A stretch of 64,000 bases of DNA, from positions 2,542,001-2,606,000 of the forward strand of contig NZ_CP135435.1 in the NCBI RefSeq assembly GCF_032341175.1, given 5' to 3'. How positions within the stretch are numbered: the stretch's first letter is position 1; each line of letters opens with the position of its first letter. This DNA is from Bacillus sp. DTU_2020_1000418_1_SI_GHA_SEK_038. GTDB taxonomy: Bacteria; Bacillota; Bacilli; Bacillales; Cytobacillaceae. The notes under the pieces were generated by a model. The model was not told where the DNA came from, did not search any database, and saw only the letters and a program-made list of their open reading frames with translations. A program made the translations under genes and the position numbers. This document shows, in pieces, positions 17,757 through 25,183 of this stretch.

Positions 17757-18911
17757 TCATGAATCTATTCTTTCAATAATAGTTGCATTGGCCATTCCAT
17801 GACCTTCGCACATTGTTTGGAGACCATATCTTCCCCCAGTGCGTTCAAGCTCATGAATCATTGATACCATTAACCTTGCCCCGCTCGCTCCAAGAGGATG
17901 ACCGAGTGCTATAGCACCTCCATTTGGATTAAGCTTTGATGGGTTGGCACCCGTTTCCTTTAGCCAAGCCAGCGGGACAGGCGCAAAGGCCTCATTTACT
18001 TCAAACACATCAATTTCATCGATTGATAATCCAGCTTTCTTTAATGCTTTTTCAGTGGCTGGAATTGGACCAGTTAGCATTAAAGTTGGGTCCGAACCGA
18101 CAATAGTTCTAGTAAGAATGCGAAATCTTGGCTTCAGTCCGAGTTCCTCGGCTTTTTCTCGAGACATAATTAGTAAGGCTGCAGCTCCGTCACTAATCTG
18201 ACTCGAGTTTCCTGCATGAATGATTCCATCTTCTTTAAACACAGTTTTTAAACCGCCAAGTGCTTCTACAGATGTTTCCGACCGCGGTCCGGCATCCTCT
18301 GAGACAGTAAGGGTTTCGCCGTCTGGCAAATTGACTTGAACAGGAACAATCTCTTTTGAAAAATAGCCATTGGCTTGTGCCTTCAAAGCTTTTTGATGGC
18401 TTTCATATGAAAATTGGTCCAATTCCTGACGAGTAAATCCGTATTTTTCAGCTATTCGTTCTGCTGATAAGCCTTGATGAATAATTTCATGCTGGCTCAT
18501 CAGCTTGTCACTAAATGGAACCCCTTGATAGCTGGAGCCAATTGGGACCCGTGACATATTCTCTACTCCGCCAGCAATGACAACATCCATATCACCAGCA
18601 ATGATTGCCTGGGCAGCAAAATGAACAGCCTGCTGGCTTGAACCACATTGACGGTCAATAGTCGTGCCAGGGACCTCAATTGGAAAACCAGCTATGAGGG
18701 CGGCAACTCTTGCAATATCACCACTTTGTTCTCCAATTTGGGAAACACAGCCCAATATAACATCATCAATAATTCCCGGATCTATTCCTGTTCGCTCGAT
18801 TAATGCTTTTAACGCCTCAGCAGCAAGATCATCTGCTCTAAAGTCTTTAAAAATTCCATTTCTTCTCCCGACAGGTGTTCGAACCCCTTCAACAATGACT
18901 GCTTCACGCAT
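17757..18911 (-). CDS. Thiolase family acyltransferase (acetyl-CoA acetyltransferase-like)
   Basis: A 384-residue thiolase. The acylated cysteine is Cys89 (DRQCGSSQQA), the substrate-activating His sits in GHPLGASGAR, and the second catalytic Cys lies in TMCEGHGMANA, where most thiolases have CxGGG. The change from GGG to GHG is typical of a subgroup acting on non-standard acyl chains. It would perform the last cleavage step of beta-oxidation. ATG 18911 has GGGAGG nine bases upstream; 14 bases separate it from the dehydrogenase gene. Confidence 0.87.
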   Translation of the reverse strand: MREAVIVEGVRTPVGRRNGIFKDFRADDLAAEALKALIERTGIDPGIIDDVILGCVSQIGEQSGDIARVAALIAGFPIEVPGTTIDRQCGSSQQAVHFAAQAIIAGDMDVVIAGGVENMSRVPIGSSYQGVPFSDKLMSQHEIIHQGLSAERIAEKYGFTRQELDQFSYESHQKALKAQANGYFSKEIVPVQVNLPDGETLTVSEDAGPRSETSVEALGGLKTVFKEDGIIHAGNSSQISDGAAALLIMSREKAEELGLKPRFRILTRTIVGSDPTLMLTGPIPATEKALKKAGLSIDEIDVFEVNEAFAPVPLAWLKETGANPSKLNPNGGAIALGHPLGASGARLMVSMIHELERTGGRYGLQTMCEGHGMANATIIERIDS

Positions 18912-18925
18912 GTTATTATCCTCCC

Positions 18926-20071
18926 TTAAAGCCCGATGTTTTTGGCAATTATCGTTTTCATGATTTCATTTGTTCCAGCATAAATACTAGCTACTGGAAT
19001 ATCACGATAGCGTCTGGCAATCTCGTATTCTTCCATATAACCATATCCGCCATGAAGCTGCATACACTCTACAGCAATCTTTCTTGCGTTTTCAGTGAGC
19101 TTCCACTTTGCCATAGAAACCTTTGTCACAACATCTTTTCCATTCATATGCTCCATGATTAGCTGATCCAGAAATACCCTGTCCATTTCGACATCTGTTG
19201 CCATCTCAGCGATTTTAAATTGTGTATTTTGAAATTGACTGATTGGACGGCCAAATGCTTGACGGGATTTAACATAGTTTATCGTCATTTTTAGCATCTC
19301 TTCTGCAGCAACTTGAGCAGCGATAGCTACGATCAGGCGCTCCTGCTGCAATTTTTCCATCATATATTGAAACCCCTTGCCTTCTTCGCCAATCAGATTT
19401 TCCTTTGGAACGTTACATTCTGCGAAAATTAATTCTGCTGTGTCTTGACAATGCAGACCTACCTTATTTAATTTTCTTCCCCTTGTAAACCCTGGCGTAT
19501 CTCTTTCGATTGCGAGCAAACTAATTCCCTTATATGCTGGCACTGCGTGAGGATTTGTATTACAAGCTACAATAATCAGATCTGCATGGATGCCGTTTGT
19601 GATAAATGTTTTTTGACCATTGACGATATAATGGTCACCCTCTAGTCTGGCAGTTGTTTTAATTCCTGCAAGGTCTGAACCCGTTCCAGGTTCCGTCATC
19701 GCAATGGCGGTGATTATTTCGCCTGTTGTACAGCGTGGAAGCCACTTTTGCTTTTGCACTTCATTCCCAAATGAAGATAGATAAGGAATGACAATATCAT
19801 TGTGGAGCCCAATTCCGATAAGCCCTGAACCAACTCTCTCCAGCTCTTCATTAATGACCACTGAAAATCCCCAATCTACCCCGCTTCCGCCATATTTCTC
19901 ATCTAAGTCCGGACATAGGAATCCTTGTTCCCCCATTTTAGTCCAAAATTCCCGTGGGATGATTCGATCTTGTTCCCACCTCTCATAGACGGGATATGCT
20001 TCCTTCTCCAAAAACCTGCGCAATGATTTGCGAAATATTTCATGTTCGTCTTTTAAGTATTGTGCTGTCAT
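18926..20071 (-). CDS. Acyl-CoA dehydrogenase (LCAD-like)
   Basis: A 381-residue flavoenzyme that oxidises acyl-CoA to enoyl-CoA and passes electrons to an electron-transfer flavoprotein. It has AMTEPGTGSDLAGIKTTA, the FAD region QAFGRPISQFQNTQF, and QLHGGYGYMEEYEIAR. The usual short-chain catalytic Glu is absent (YAGTNEI), and the base is most likely Glu244 in LQQERLIVA, the arrangement of long-chain and isovaleryl-CoA dehydrogenases. I chose ATG 20071, behind AAAGGGGAG; the longer frame to 20089 begins with TTG inside that box. Confidence 0.87.
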   Translation of the reverse strand: MTAQYLKDEHEIFRKSLRRFLEKEAYPVYERWEQDRIIPREFWTKMGEQGFLCPDLDEKYGGSGVDWGFSVVINEELERVGSGLIGIGLHNDIVIPYLSSFGNEVQKQKWLPRCTTGEIITAIAMTEPGTGSDLAGIKTTARLEGDHYIVNGQKTFITNGIHADLIIVACNTNPHAVPAYKGISLLAIERDTPGFTRGRKLNKVGLHCQDTAELIFAECNVPKENLIGEEGKGFQYMMEKLQQERLIVAIAAQVAAEEMLKMTINYVKSRQAFGRPISQFQNTQFKIAEMATDVEMDRVFLDQLIMEHMNGKDVVTKVSMAKWKLTENARKIAVECMQLHGGYGYMEEYEIARRYRDIPVASIYAGTNEIMKTIIAKNIGL

Positions 20072-20128
20072 GGAACTCCCCTTTCTCAATAAGAAATTAA
20101 TCTAATTTTTTGGGCAGTGTCATATTAT

Positions 20129-20139
20129 TCGAACATTCA
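20129..20139 (-). promoter_or_regulatory. TetR-like operator half-copy
   Basis: Minus-strand TGAATGTTCGA lies about 60 bases upstream of the acyl-CoA dehydrogenase start, in a 102-base gap. It differs by one base from the core of the metallo-hydrolase operator at 5020-5037 and may bind the same repressor. Confidence 0.35.
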
Positions 20140-20172
20140 GTATTCATTTTTGAACTTACTTGTAAAGCAGAA

Positions 20173-20940
20173 TCATTTCGACTGCATTCTGATTCCCCCA
20201 TCGAGTCGGATTGTTTCACCATTTAGCATTGGATTTTGAATTATACTTTCTACGAGCATGGCATGCTCCCCCGGTTCTCCTAGTCTTTTTGGGAAGGGAA
20301 CCATGCTTCCTAATGACTTCCTTGCTTCTTCTGGTAGTGAATCAAACATGGGCGTATGGAATAATCCTGGAGCGATGGTCATTACTCTTATACCGTATTC
20401 TGCGAGCTCTCTTGCCAGAGGTAATGTCATACTAACAACTCCCCCTTTAGATGCACTGTAAGCTGCTTGCCCGATCTGCCCTTCAAATGCTGCAACAGAC
20501 GCGGTATTTATAATAATTCCTCTTTCACCAGAAGCATTCGGCTCGTTTTTAAGCATCTTTTCCGCCGTAATTCTAATCACATTAAAAGTTCCAATTAGAT
20601 TAATATCCATTACTTTCTTAAATGAATCTAATTGATGCATGCCTTTTCGACCGAGTAGTTTGGAAGCGTAAGCAATGCCGGCACAATTTAGTACAAGATT
20701 AATTTCTCCAAATTTCTCCGTGCATGCTTGTGTCGCTGCCTTAACATCCTCTTCCTTCCTTACATCTGTTTTCATAAACAGGACGTTCTCCCCAAGCTCT
20801 TCCTGCAGCCTTATGCCACGCTCATCATCCTGATCTAGAATAATGGCTTTTCCGCCTTTATCAATGATATTTCTAACATTCGCCTCTCCAAGCCCAGAGG
20901 CTCCTCCCGTTACAATTGCTATGCAATCTTTTACATTCAA
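20173..20940 (-). CDS. SDR family 3-hydroxyacyl-CoA dehydrogenase-like
   Basis: A 255-residue short-chain dehydrogenase with the NAD-binding TGGASGLGEA, NCAG (in LVLNCAGIAYA), catalytic Ser in NTASVAAFEGQIGQAAYSASKGG (YxxxK) and a C-terminal GETIRLDGGIRM. The pattern and length are closest to the type II 3-hydroxyacyl-CoA dehydrogenase (HSD10) subgroup. The start is TTG 20940, seven bases after AGGAGG; the longer frame would put that box inside the gene. It opens the operon SDR - acyl-CoA dehydrogenase - thiolase and supplies the third beta-oxidation step. Confidence 0.83.
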   Translation of the reverse strand: MNVKDCIAIVTGGASGLGEANVRNIIDKGGKAIILDQDDERGIRLQEELGENVLFMKTDVRKEEDVKAATQACTEKFGEINLVLNCAGIAYASKLLGRKGMHQLDSFKKVMDINLIGTFNVIRITAEKMLKNEPNASGERGIIINTASVAAFEGQIGQAAYSASKGGVVSMTLPLARELAEYGIRVMTIAPGLFHTPMFDSLPEEARKSLGSMVPFPKRLGEPGEHAMLVESIIQNPMLNGETIRLDGGIRMQSK

Positions 20941-21061
20941 AATATAACCTCCTCTAATGATTGATTTACCTATCTTTGATTTCAATTTTTCACATTGGTT
21001 CTCCTGCTTAGGTTCTAGTAAATGTATATTATTATTTTGATAAAAGATTCTTTTACTAATT

Positions 21062-21097
21062 AAAAAAGGCCCATCTAGTTAAGTACTAGATGGAGCC
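21062..21097 (-). terminator. Terminator of the ytr-sigma operon
   Basis: CATCTAGT and ACTAGATG (21072-21092) with flanking GGGC/GGCC form the stem; on the minus strand TTTTTT follows. Confidence 0.88.
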
Positions 21098-21107
21098 CAA
21101 ACTTTTT

Positions 21108-21629
21108 TCAAGCCAATTCGCTTTCAAGCAGGATAGACTTTAAATATTTTCTAATTCTATACAATTTCGTTTTTACTGTATTCTGGTTTAATTTCATTAA
21201 ATGGGCTATTTCTCTTTCTTTTAGTCCATAATTAATTTTTAGTAAAAACACTCTTTTTTGATCAGGTGAGAGAGAGTTAATCACAGCATGAATTTGCTCA
21301 TTTAAGAAATTCAGTTCTACTTCCTGTTCCACGTTTTGGTTCATAATCAGGTTCGTATTCTCAATGTCTTTATTCGCAGCCAATCTTTCAGTTGTTTTCC
21401 TTTCTTTACGGATCACGTCAATGGCCGTTCTCGTGGCAATAGATGACAGCCAGGCTCCCATTTTCTCTTTATCCTGAATGGTGTCCATTTTTTGGTAAGC
21501 TTTGAGTAAAGTTTCCTGAACAACATCCTCAGCTAAATAATGATCTCTTGTAATACAATAAGCTGCATGAAATATCCGCTTATAATACAAATCACAAACT
21601 TCTTTCATATCAATAGAGCAAGCATCCAT
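21108..21629 (-). CDS. ECF-type RNA polymerase sigma factor
   Basis: A 173-residue group 4 sigma factor with region 2 (about 10-80: YCITRDHYLAEDVVQETLLKAY) and region 4 (about 118-170, a helix-turn-helix around EREIAHLMKLNQNTVKTKLYRIRKYL), and no region 3. I chose ATG 21629, seven bases after GGGAGGGG. It follows the permease gene by 22 bases and is the last gene of a YtrA-controlled ABC operon. No anti-sigma factor gene is next to it, which is unusual for the class; the large outer domain of the permease is the only membrane-linked neighbour. Confidence 0.85.
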   Translation of the reverse strand: MDACSIDMKEVCDLYYKRIFHAAYCITRDHYLAEDVVQETLLKAYQKMDTIQDKEKMGAWLSSIATRTAIDVIRKERKTTERLAANKDIENTNLIMNQNVEQEVELNFLNEQIHAVINSLSPDQKRVFLLKINYGLKEREIAHLMKLNQNTVKTKLYRIRKYLKSILLESELA

Positions 21630-21651
21630 TTTCATTCCCCTCCCTCACCAA

Positions 21652-23601
21652 CTATTCAAAATATTGCTTCACAAAATCCGGAACTCTGTCACTGCTAAAG
21701 CTTTTTATATCTATATACCGATCATTTTTATATTTAATAGCTACCACATATGGTCCATCAATATAGCCCTTTGTATCCTCCAAAGTTGTTTCCAGCATTG
21801 TTTTATCTGTTATCTTAAGAACGTTACTAATATTTTCCATCTGATTAAATACTTCCTCATGGGAAAATCCTCTAAAGTCGATATCCAATTCATCCTTTGG
21901 AGCAATGTATGCAGTGTCAATATCTGAAGCATTAACTCGCGCATTCTCTAATAGCCCCTTCTCAGAAAGCCACTGTTCAAATTTTTCATATGAAACTCGC
22001 CATTGCATCATAGCCGTTTTATCATTCCGCTGAAAAATTTCAATAACCGAATAGGCATCCCGATCATCCTGAATCTCTTCATAAGTTGCCTGATTTATTT
22101 CATCTTTTAAAATGGAAATTGCTTCTTCCATTTCAGTTGGATCAACAATGATTGACCTTTTACTTACAGGACCGAAAGGCTGAATAGTTATTTTTTCTAT
22201 TTGATCCTCTTTTACTTGAAAAATCTCGTTAGTAACCCTTTTGTATTCTTGAGATTCATAGATTAACTTATAAAACTGGGCGTATTTATTTTTATCAATC
22301 TCATAGTTTCTTATTATTCTCTTTCCATTGGTCAGCTCATAAACAAAAAAGGCAGAATCTCTAGAAGATGGGCTTTCGCCCTTATTGGCTACAATTTCTT
22401 TATGAAGCCTTCTTATGAGCTCAATATTGTCTGTATCCTCTAGATAATAAGGTTCTGTTTCAGAATCAATAAAACGGTAGTAGCTGTTTCCAAAATGAAC
22501 ACGTTCAATTTCACTCGTATACGGAATATTTTTCTCATATTGAGTAAAATCAAATTGGAATAAGATGAAAAGAACAGCCATTGTACAAGCATAAATGAGA
22601 AACCCTCTTATATGAATGATGATTCTCCAAGATTTTTGTAATACCATTTCAGCAATAAAATATCCTAAAATGGAGCCAAACAAATAACCTGCAATAAGCC
22701 ACAAGGTGCCTCCTTCCATTTTTCCGAAGTACATTCCGCCTAATAACATCGAGCAAAAGGTTGCACCATATTTAAAGATTGGCTTCATAAAGGGAAAAAT
22801 GAGAGCCTGAGATACTGCTTCAAGCCTTCTGTGCTTATAAATCCATAAGGATGCTCCATACAAAGTAAAAATTAGCAAAATATAGATGATGATTTCTCCC
22901 CATCCAACCGGACGTTCGTTGATTAAGCTTAAAGCGACTAAAGGGGAAATAGAGTCAATTTTATTTTCCATGAAATATTGTTCAGGAAATCCATACAAGT
23001 AAAACGGCAGATTAAAACTAAACAACATAATTAAGCCAATCGGCAGTAGCAGAAGTATATAAGTTAACCCGCCTTGGACAACGGATAATCCTGTTATCAT
23101 TGCCACAAAGACCGCTGCCATATAAATTACTAAATTAAACATAATTGTTATGCCCATCCATTGGAATACATCGCCAATACTTAAAGTTTCCTGTAAATCT
23201 AATGGACCGTAAATGATCAATACAATTAAGCTATTTAGTATAACCGGTGTTATTAATATCACTGCTCCCAAAAGTGTGAACACGTGATAAATTCGCTCTC
23301 TCTTCAATGGCAGACTATGCATAAAATCGCTAAAATGCTTTACCTGCAAAAAGCGAAATAAGAATATCGCCAAAAGAACAGGAAGTGCAATAGATAAAAC
23401 AGTTTGAATCTCAGCATTAGATTGGAACAGATTTTCTATCCTTATAAAATATCGGTGTTCCTCATACTTAGATTCTGTCATTAATATTTCTAATGGAACG
23501 GCGATGAATAAACCAAGAAAATATAAGATGGATACCCACCCGACACTTCTCAAGATGGTTTTCCAAATCTCTCTGCTAACCAAGGATATTTTGGACTGCA
23601 T
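21652..23601 (-). CDS. ABC transporter permease with large C-terminal extracytoplasmic domain
   Basis: About 650 residues. The first 370 hold eight or more hydrophobic helices of an ABC-2-like exporter. The remaining 280 form a hydrophilic domain with paired YIDPYVV-like strands, probably outside the cell. It ends VPDFVKQYFE. It overlaps the ATPase gene by 26 bases; ATG 23601 is chosen nine bases after GGGGG, but in-frame ATGs at 23610 and 23622 are possible. The arrangement matches the YtrC/YtrD position of ytr operons but as one long protein. Substrate unknown; ytr systems respond to cell-wall antibiotics. Confidence 0.72.
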   Translation of the reverse strand: MQSKISLVSREIWKTILRSVGWVSILYFLGLFIAVPLEILMTESKYEEHRYFIRIENLFQSNAEIQTVLSIALPVLLAIFLFRFLQVKHFSDFMHSLPLKRERIYHVFTLLGAVILITPVILNSLIVLIIYGPLDLQETLSIGDVFQWMGITIMFNLVIYMAAVFVAMITGLSVVQGGLTYILLLLPIGLIMLFSFNLPFYLYGFPEQYFMENKIDSISPLVALSLINERPVGWGEIIIYILLIFTLYGASLWIYKHRRLEAVSQALIFPFMKPIFKYGATFCSMLLGGMYFGKMEGGTLWLIAGYLFGSILGYFIAEMVLQKSWRIIIHIRGFLIYACTMAVLFILFQFDFTQYEKNIPYTSEIERVHFGNSYYRFIDSETEPYYLEDTDNIELIRRLHKEIVANKGESPSSRDSAFFVYELTNGKRIIRNYEIDKNKYAQFYKLIYESQEYKRVTNEIFQVKEDQIEKITIQPFGPVSKRSIIVDPTEMEEAISILKDEINQATYEEIQDDRDAYSVIEIFQRNDKTAMMQWRVSYEKFEQWLSEKGLLENARVNASDIDTAYIAPKDELDIDFRGFSHEEVFNQMENISNVLKITDKTMLETTLEDTKGYIDGPYVVAIKYKNDRYIDIKSFSSDRVPDFVKQYFE

Positions 23602-24475
23602 ATCCAACATCCCCCATTTCATAAATAAAAATTTCTTCTAATGTAAGTGGCAGGATATCAAATATGATAGGGTTATACTTGATAATTCTGGCTGATATCT
23701 CTTCTTCTTTTCCATTCAAAATAAATAAATGAATACTTCCGCGTTTTTCCTTATGAAGGATTTTGACATTGTCAAAGATTCCTGGCGGAGTTGGTCCATT
23801 AAAGGCAATCTGGATTTTGTGGGTATCTGATTTTAGATCGTCCAGTTCCTTTTCAATCATTAATTTTCCTTTATGCATAATGCCAATGAAATCACATAAA
23901 TCTTCAACCTCTCTTAAATTATGTGAGGAAATTAATACAGTCATTTCACGTTCAGCAACATCTTCAATAAGTAAGCCTTTTACTTTTTTCCGCATGACCG
24001 GATCTAGTCCATCCATCGGCTCATCAAGAAGAAGAAGATCTGGTTTCGTTGATAGGCCGAGGATAAACGCAGCCTGTCTTTGAATCCCCTTAGAAAATTT
24101 ATGAACCTTTTTATGTATGTCCATATTAAAAGCTTTAACTAATTCTTCAAAACGATTCTGATCCCAAGCAGGATATATATTTTCATAGAATTGTGCCATT
24201 TGCTTCACTGTATATTGGGGAAGGAAATAAGGAATATCCTGGATAAAGAAAATTCTTTGCTTGATGTTTGTATTCTCATAAACTGGCATTTCATCTATCG
24301 TAATTACCCCATCATCCTGAACATAGATTCCTGCTATCAGTTTAAGGAGTGTCGTCTTTCCTGCCCCATTGGAGCCAAGTAAACCATAAATCGACCCTTT
24401 GTTCACAGTTATATTAATATTCTCAATAGCTTCTAAGTCCTCAAATGACTTGCGAACATTTCTAATTTTGATCAT
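23576..24475 (-). CDS. ytrB: ABC transporter ATPase (YtrB-like)
   Basis: A 299-residue ATPase with Walker A GSNGAGKT (34-41), a signature reading FSKGIQRQ in place of LSGGQ, Walker B LLLLDEPMDGLDP and a switch His in SSHNLREVE. The degenerate signature is typical of exporter ATPases of the YtrB/BcrA type. ATG 24475 overlaps the end of the GntR gene by 14 bases and has GGAGGG upstream, so the two are coupled. Confidence 0.85.
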   Translation of the reverse strand: MIKIRNVRKSFEDLEAIENINITVNKGSIYGLLGSNGAGKTTLLKLIAGIYVQDDGVITIDEMPVYENTNIKQRIFFIQDIPYFLPQYTVKQMAQFYENIYPAWDQNRFEELVKAFNMDIHKKVHKFSKGIQRQAAFILGLSTKPDLLLLDEPMDGLDPVMRKKVKGLLIEDVAEREMTVLISSHNLREVEDLCDFIGIMHKGKLMIEKELDDLKSDTHKIQIAFNGPTPPGIFDNVKILHKEKRGSIHLFILNGKEEEISARIIKYNPIIFDILPLTLEEIFIYEMGDVGYAVQNILG

Positions 24476-24857
24476 CTTCTATCCCTCCCCCAACAGTAGC
24501 CTCAACCTCTTGAATGATTTTGTATAATTCATCTGCCGACATGCCTAGATACATGGCTTCTGAAAGCAGCTTAATTAGCTCTGATTTCACCTTACTTAGC
24601 TTTTCAGTATTAGGCGAGGGACTAGCCGGACTAACAAAACTGCCTTTTCCTTTAATGGAGTAAATATATCCTTGAACCTCAAGCTCTCGATAAGCTTTTT
24701 GGATCGTATTCGGATTAATGGTCAGCTGCTGGGCTAGCGTTCTCACTGAAGGTAGCTGTTCATCTGTCTTTAATATCTCTGTAATTATCAGCTCTTTAAG
24801 CCGCTCAACCAATTGCTCATATATCGGTTTACGGCTCCTTACATCCAGCTCAAACAT
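24462..24857 (-). CDS. ytrA: GntR-family repressor, YtrA type
   Basis: A 131-residue regulator: an N-terminal winged helix (RKPIYEQLVERLKELIIT ... LPSVRTLAQQLTINPNTIQKAYRELEVQGY) and the short two-helix C-terminal tail that defines the YtrA subfamily, too small to bind a typical GntR ligand. ATG 24857 follows GGGAGGG. It is the first gene of the operon, and a near-perfect YtrA operator sits just upstream, so it is likely autoregulated. Confidence 0.87.
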   Translation of the reverse strand: MFELDVRSRKPIYEQLVERLKELIITEILKTDEQLPSVRTLAQQLTINPNTIQKAYRELEVQGYIYSIKGKGSFVSPASPSPNTEKLSKVKSELIKLLSEAMYLGMSADELYKIIQEVEATVGGGIEDDQN

Positions 24858-24880
24858 TATATGCCCTCCCATCTGTACTT

Positions 24881-24905
24881 AGTGTACTACCATACATAGT
24901 ACAGT
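24881..24905 (-). promoter_or_regulatory. YtrA-type operator
   Basis: AGTGTA-N13-TACAGT matches the known YtrA operator AGTGTA-N13-TACACT in 11 of 12 positions. It also contains the dyad GTACTA-N7-TAGTAC (24884-24902). It lies 24 bases upstream of the repressor start, where it would control the whole operon. Confidence 0.75.
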
Positions 24906-25000
24906 TGATACAGTTAGGATTATATTATAAAAATATGGAAATGGGAATAGGTATTTGGAAGTTTTTTTATTAAAGGCTTAATTCGGATATTACTAGTGCT

Positions 25001-25091
25001 GACCGATATTTATCCAAAAGTGACCGATATAACAGAAATCTAACCGATATTTCTGTATAAGTGACCGATATTTTCATTAACTGACCGATAT
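25001..25091. repeat. Five phased CCGATAT iterons
   Basis: GACCGATAT occurs at 25001, 25022, 25063 and 25083, with AACCGATAT at 25042. Start-to-start distances are 21, 20, 21 and 20 bases, about two helical turns. An earlier TCGGATAT lies at 24983. The array sits between the ytr operon promoter and the formate dehydrogenase terminator; the spacers differ from each other. Confidence 0.75.
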
Positions 25092-25137
25092 ATCTGAAAT
25101 GATTGTTGGTATTGGAAATTTCATATGCTCAAGGCAT

Positions 25138-25172
25138 AAAAAAAGGAAAAGTGATCAATCCACTTTTCCTTT
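25138..25172 (-). terminator. Terminator of the formate dehydrogenase gene
   Basis: A 13-bp perfect stem (25140-25152 with 25160-25172) is followed on the minus strand by a run of seven T. Confidence 0.88.
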
Positions 25173-25183
25173 TCCCAACATTT

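Noticed and set aside
24983..25091. CRISPR array
   Set aside because: Repeats are only 8-9 bases, spacers about 12 bases, no cas genes.
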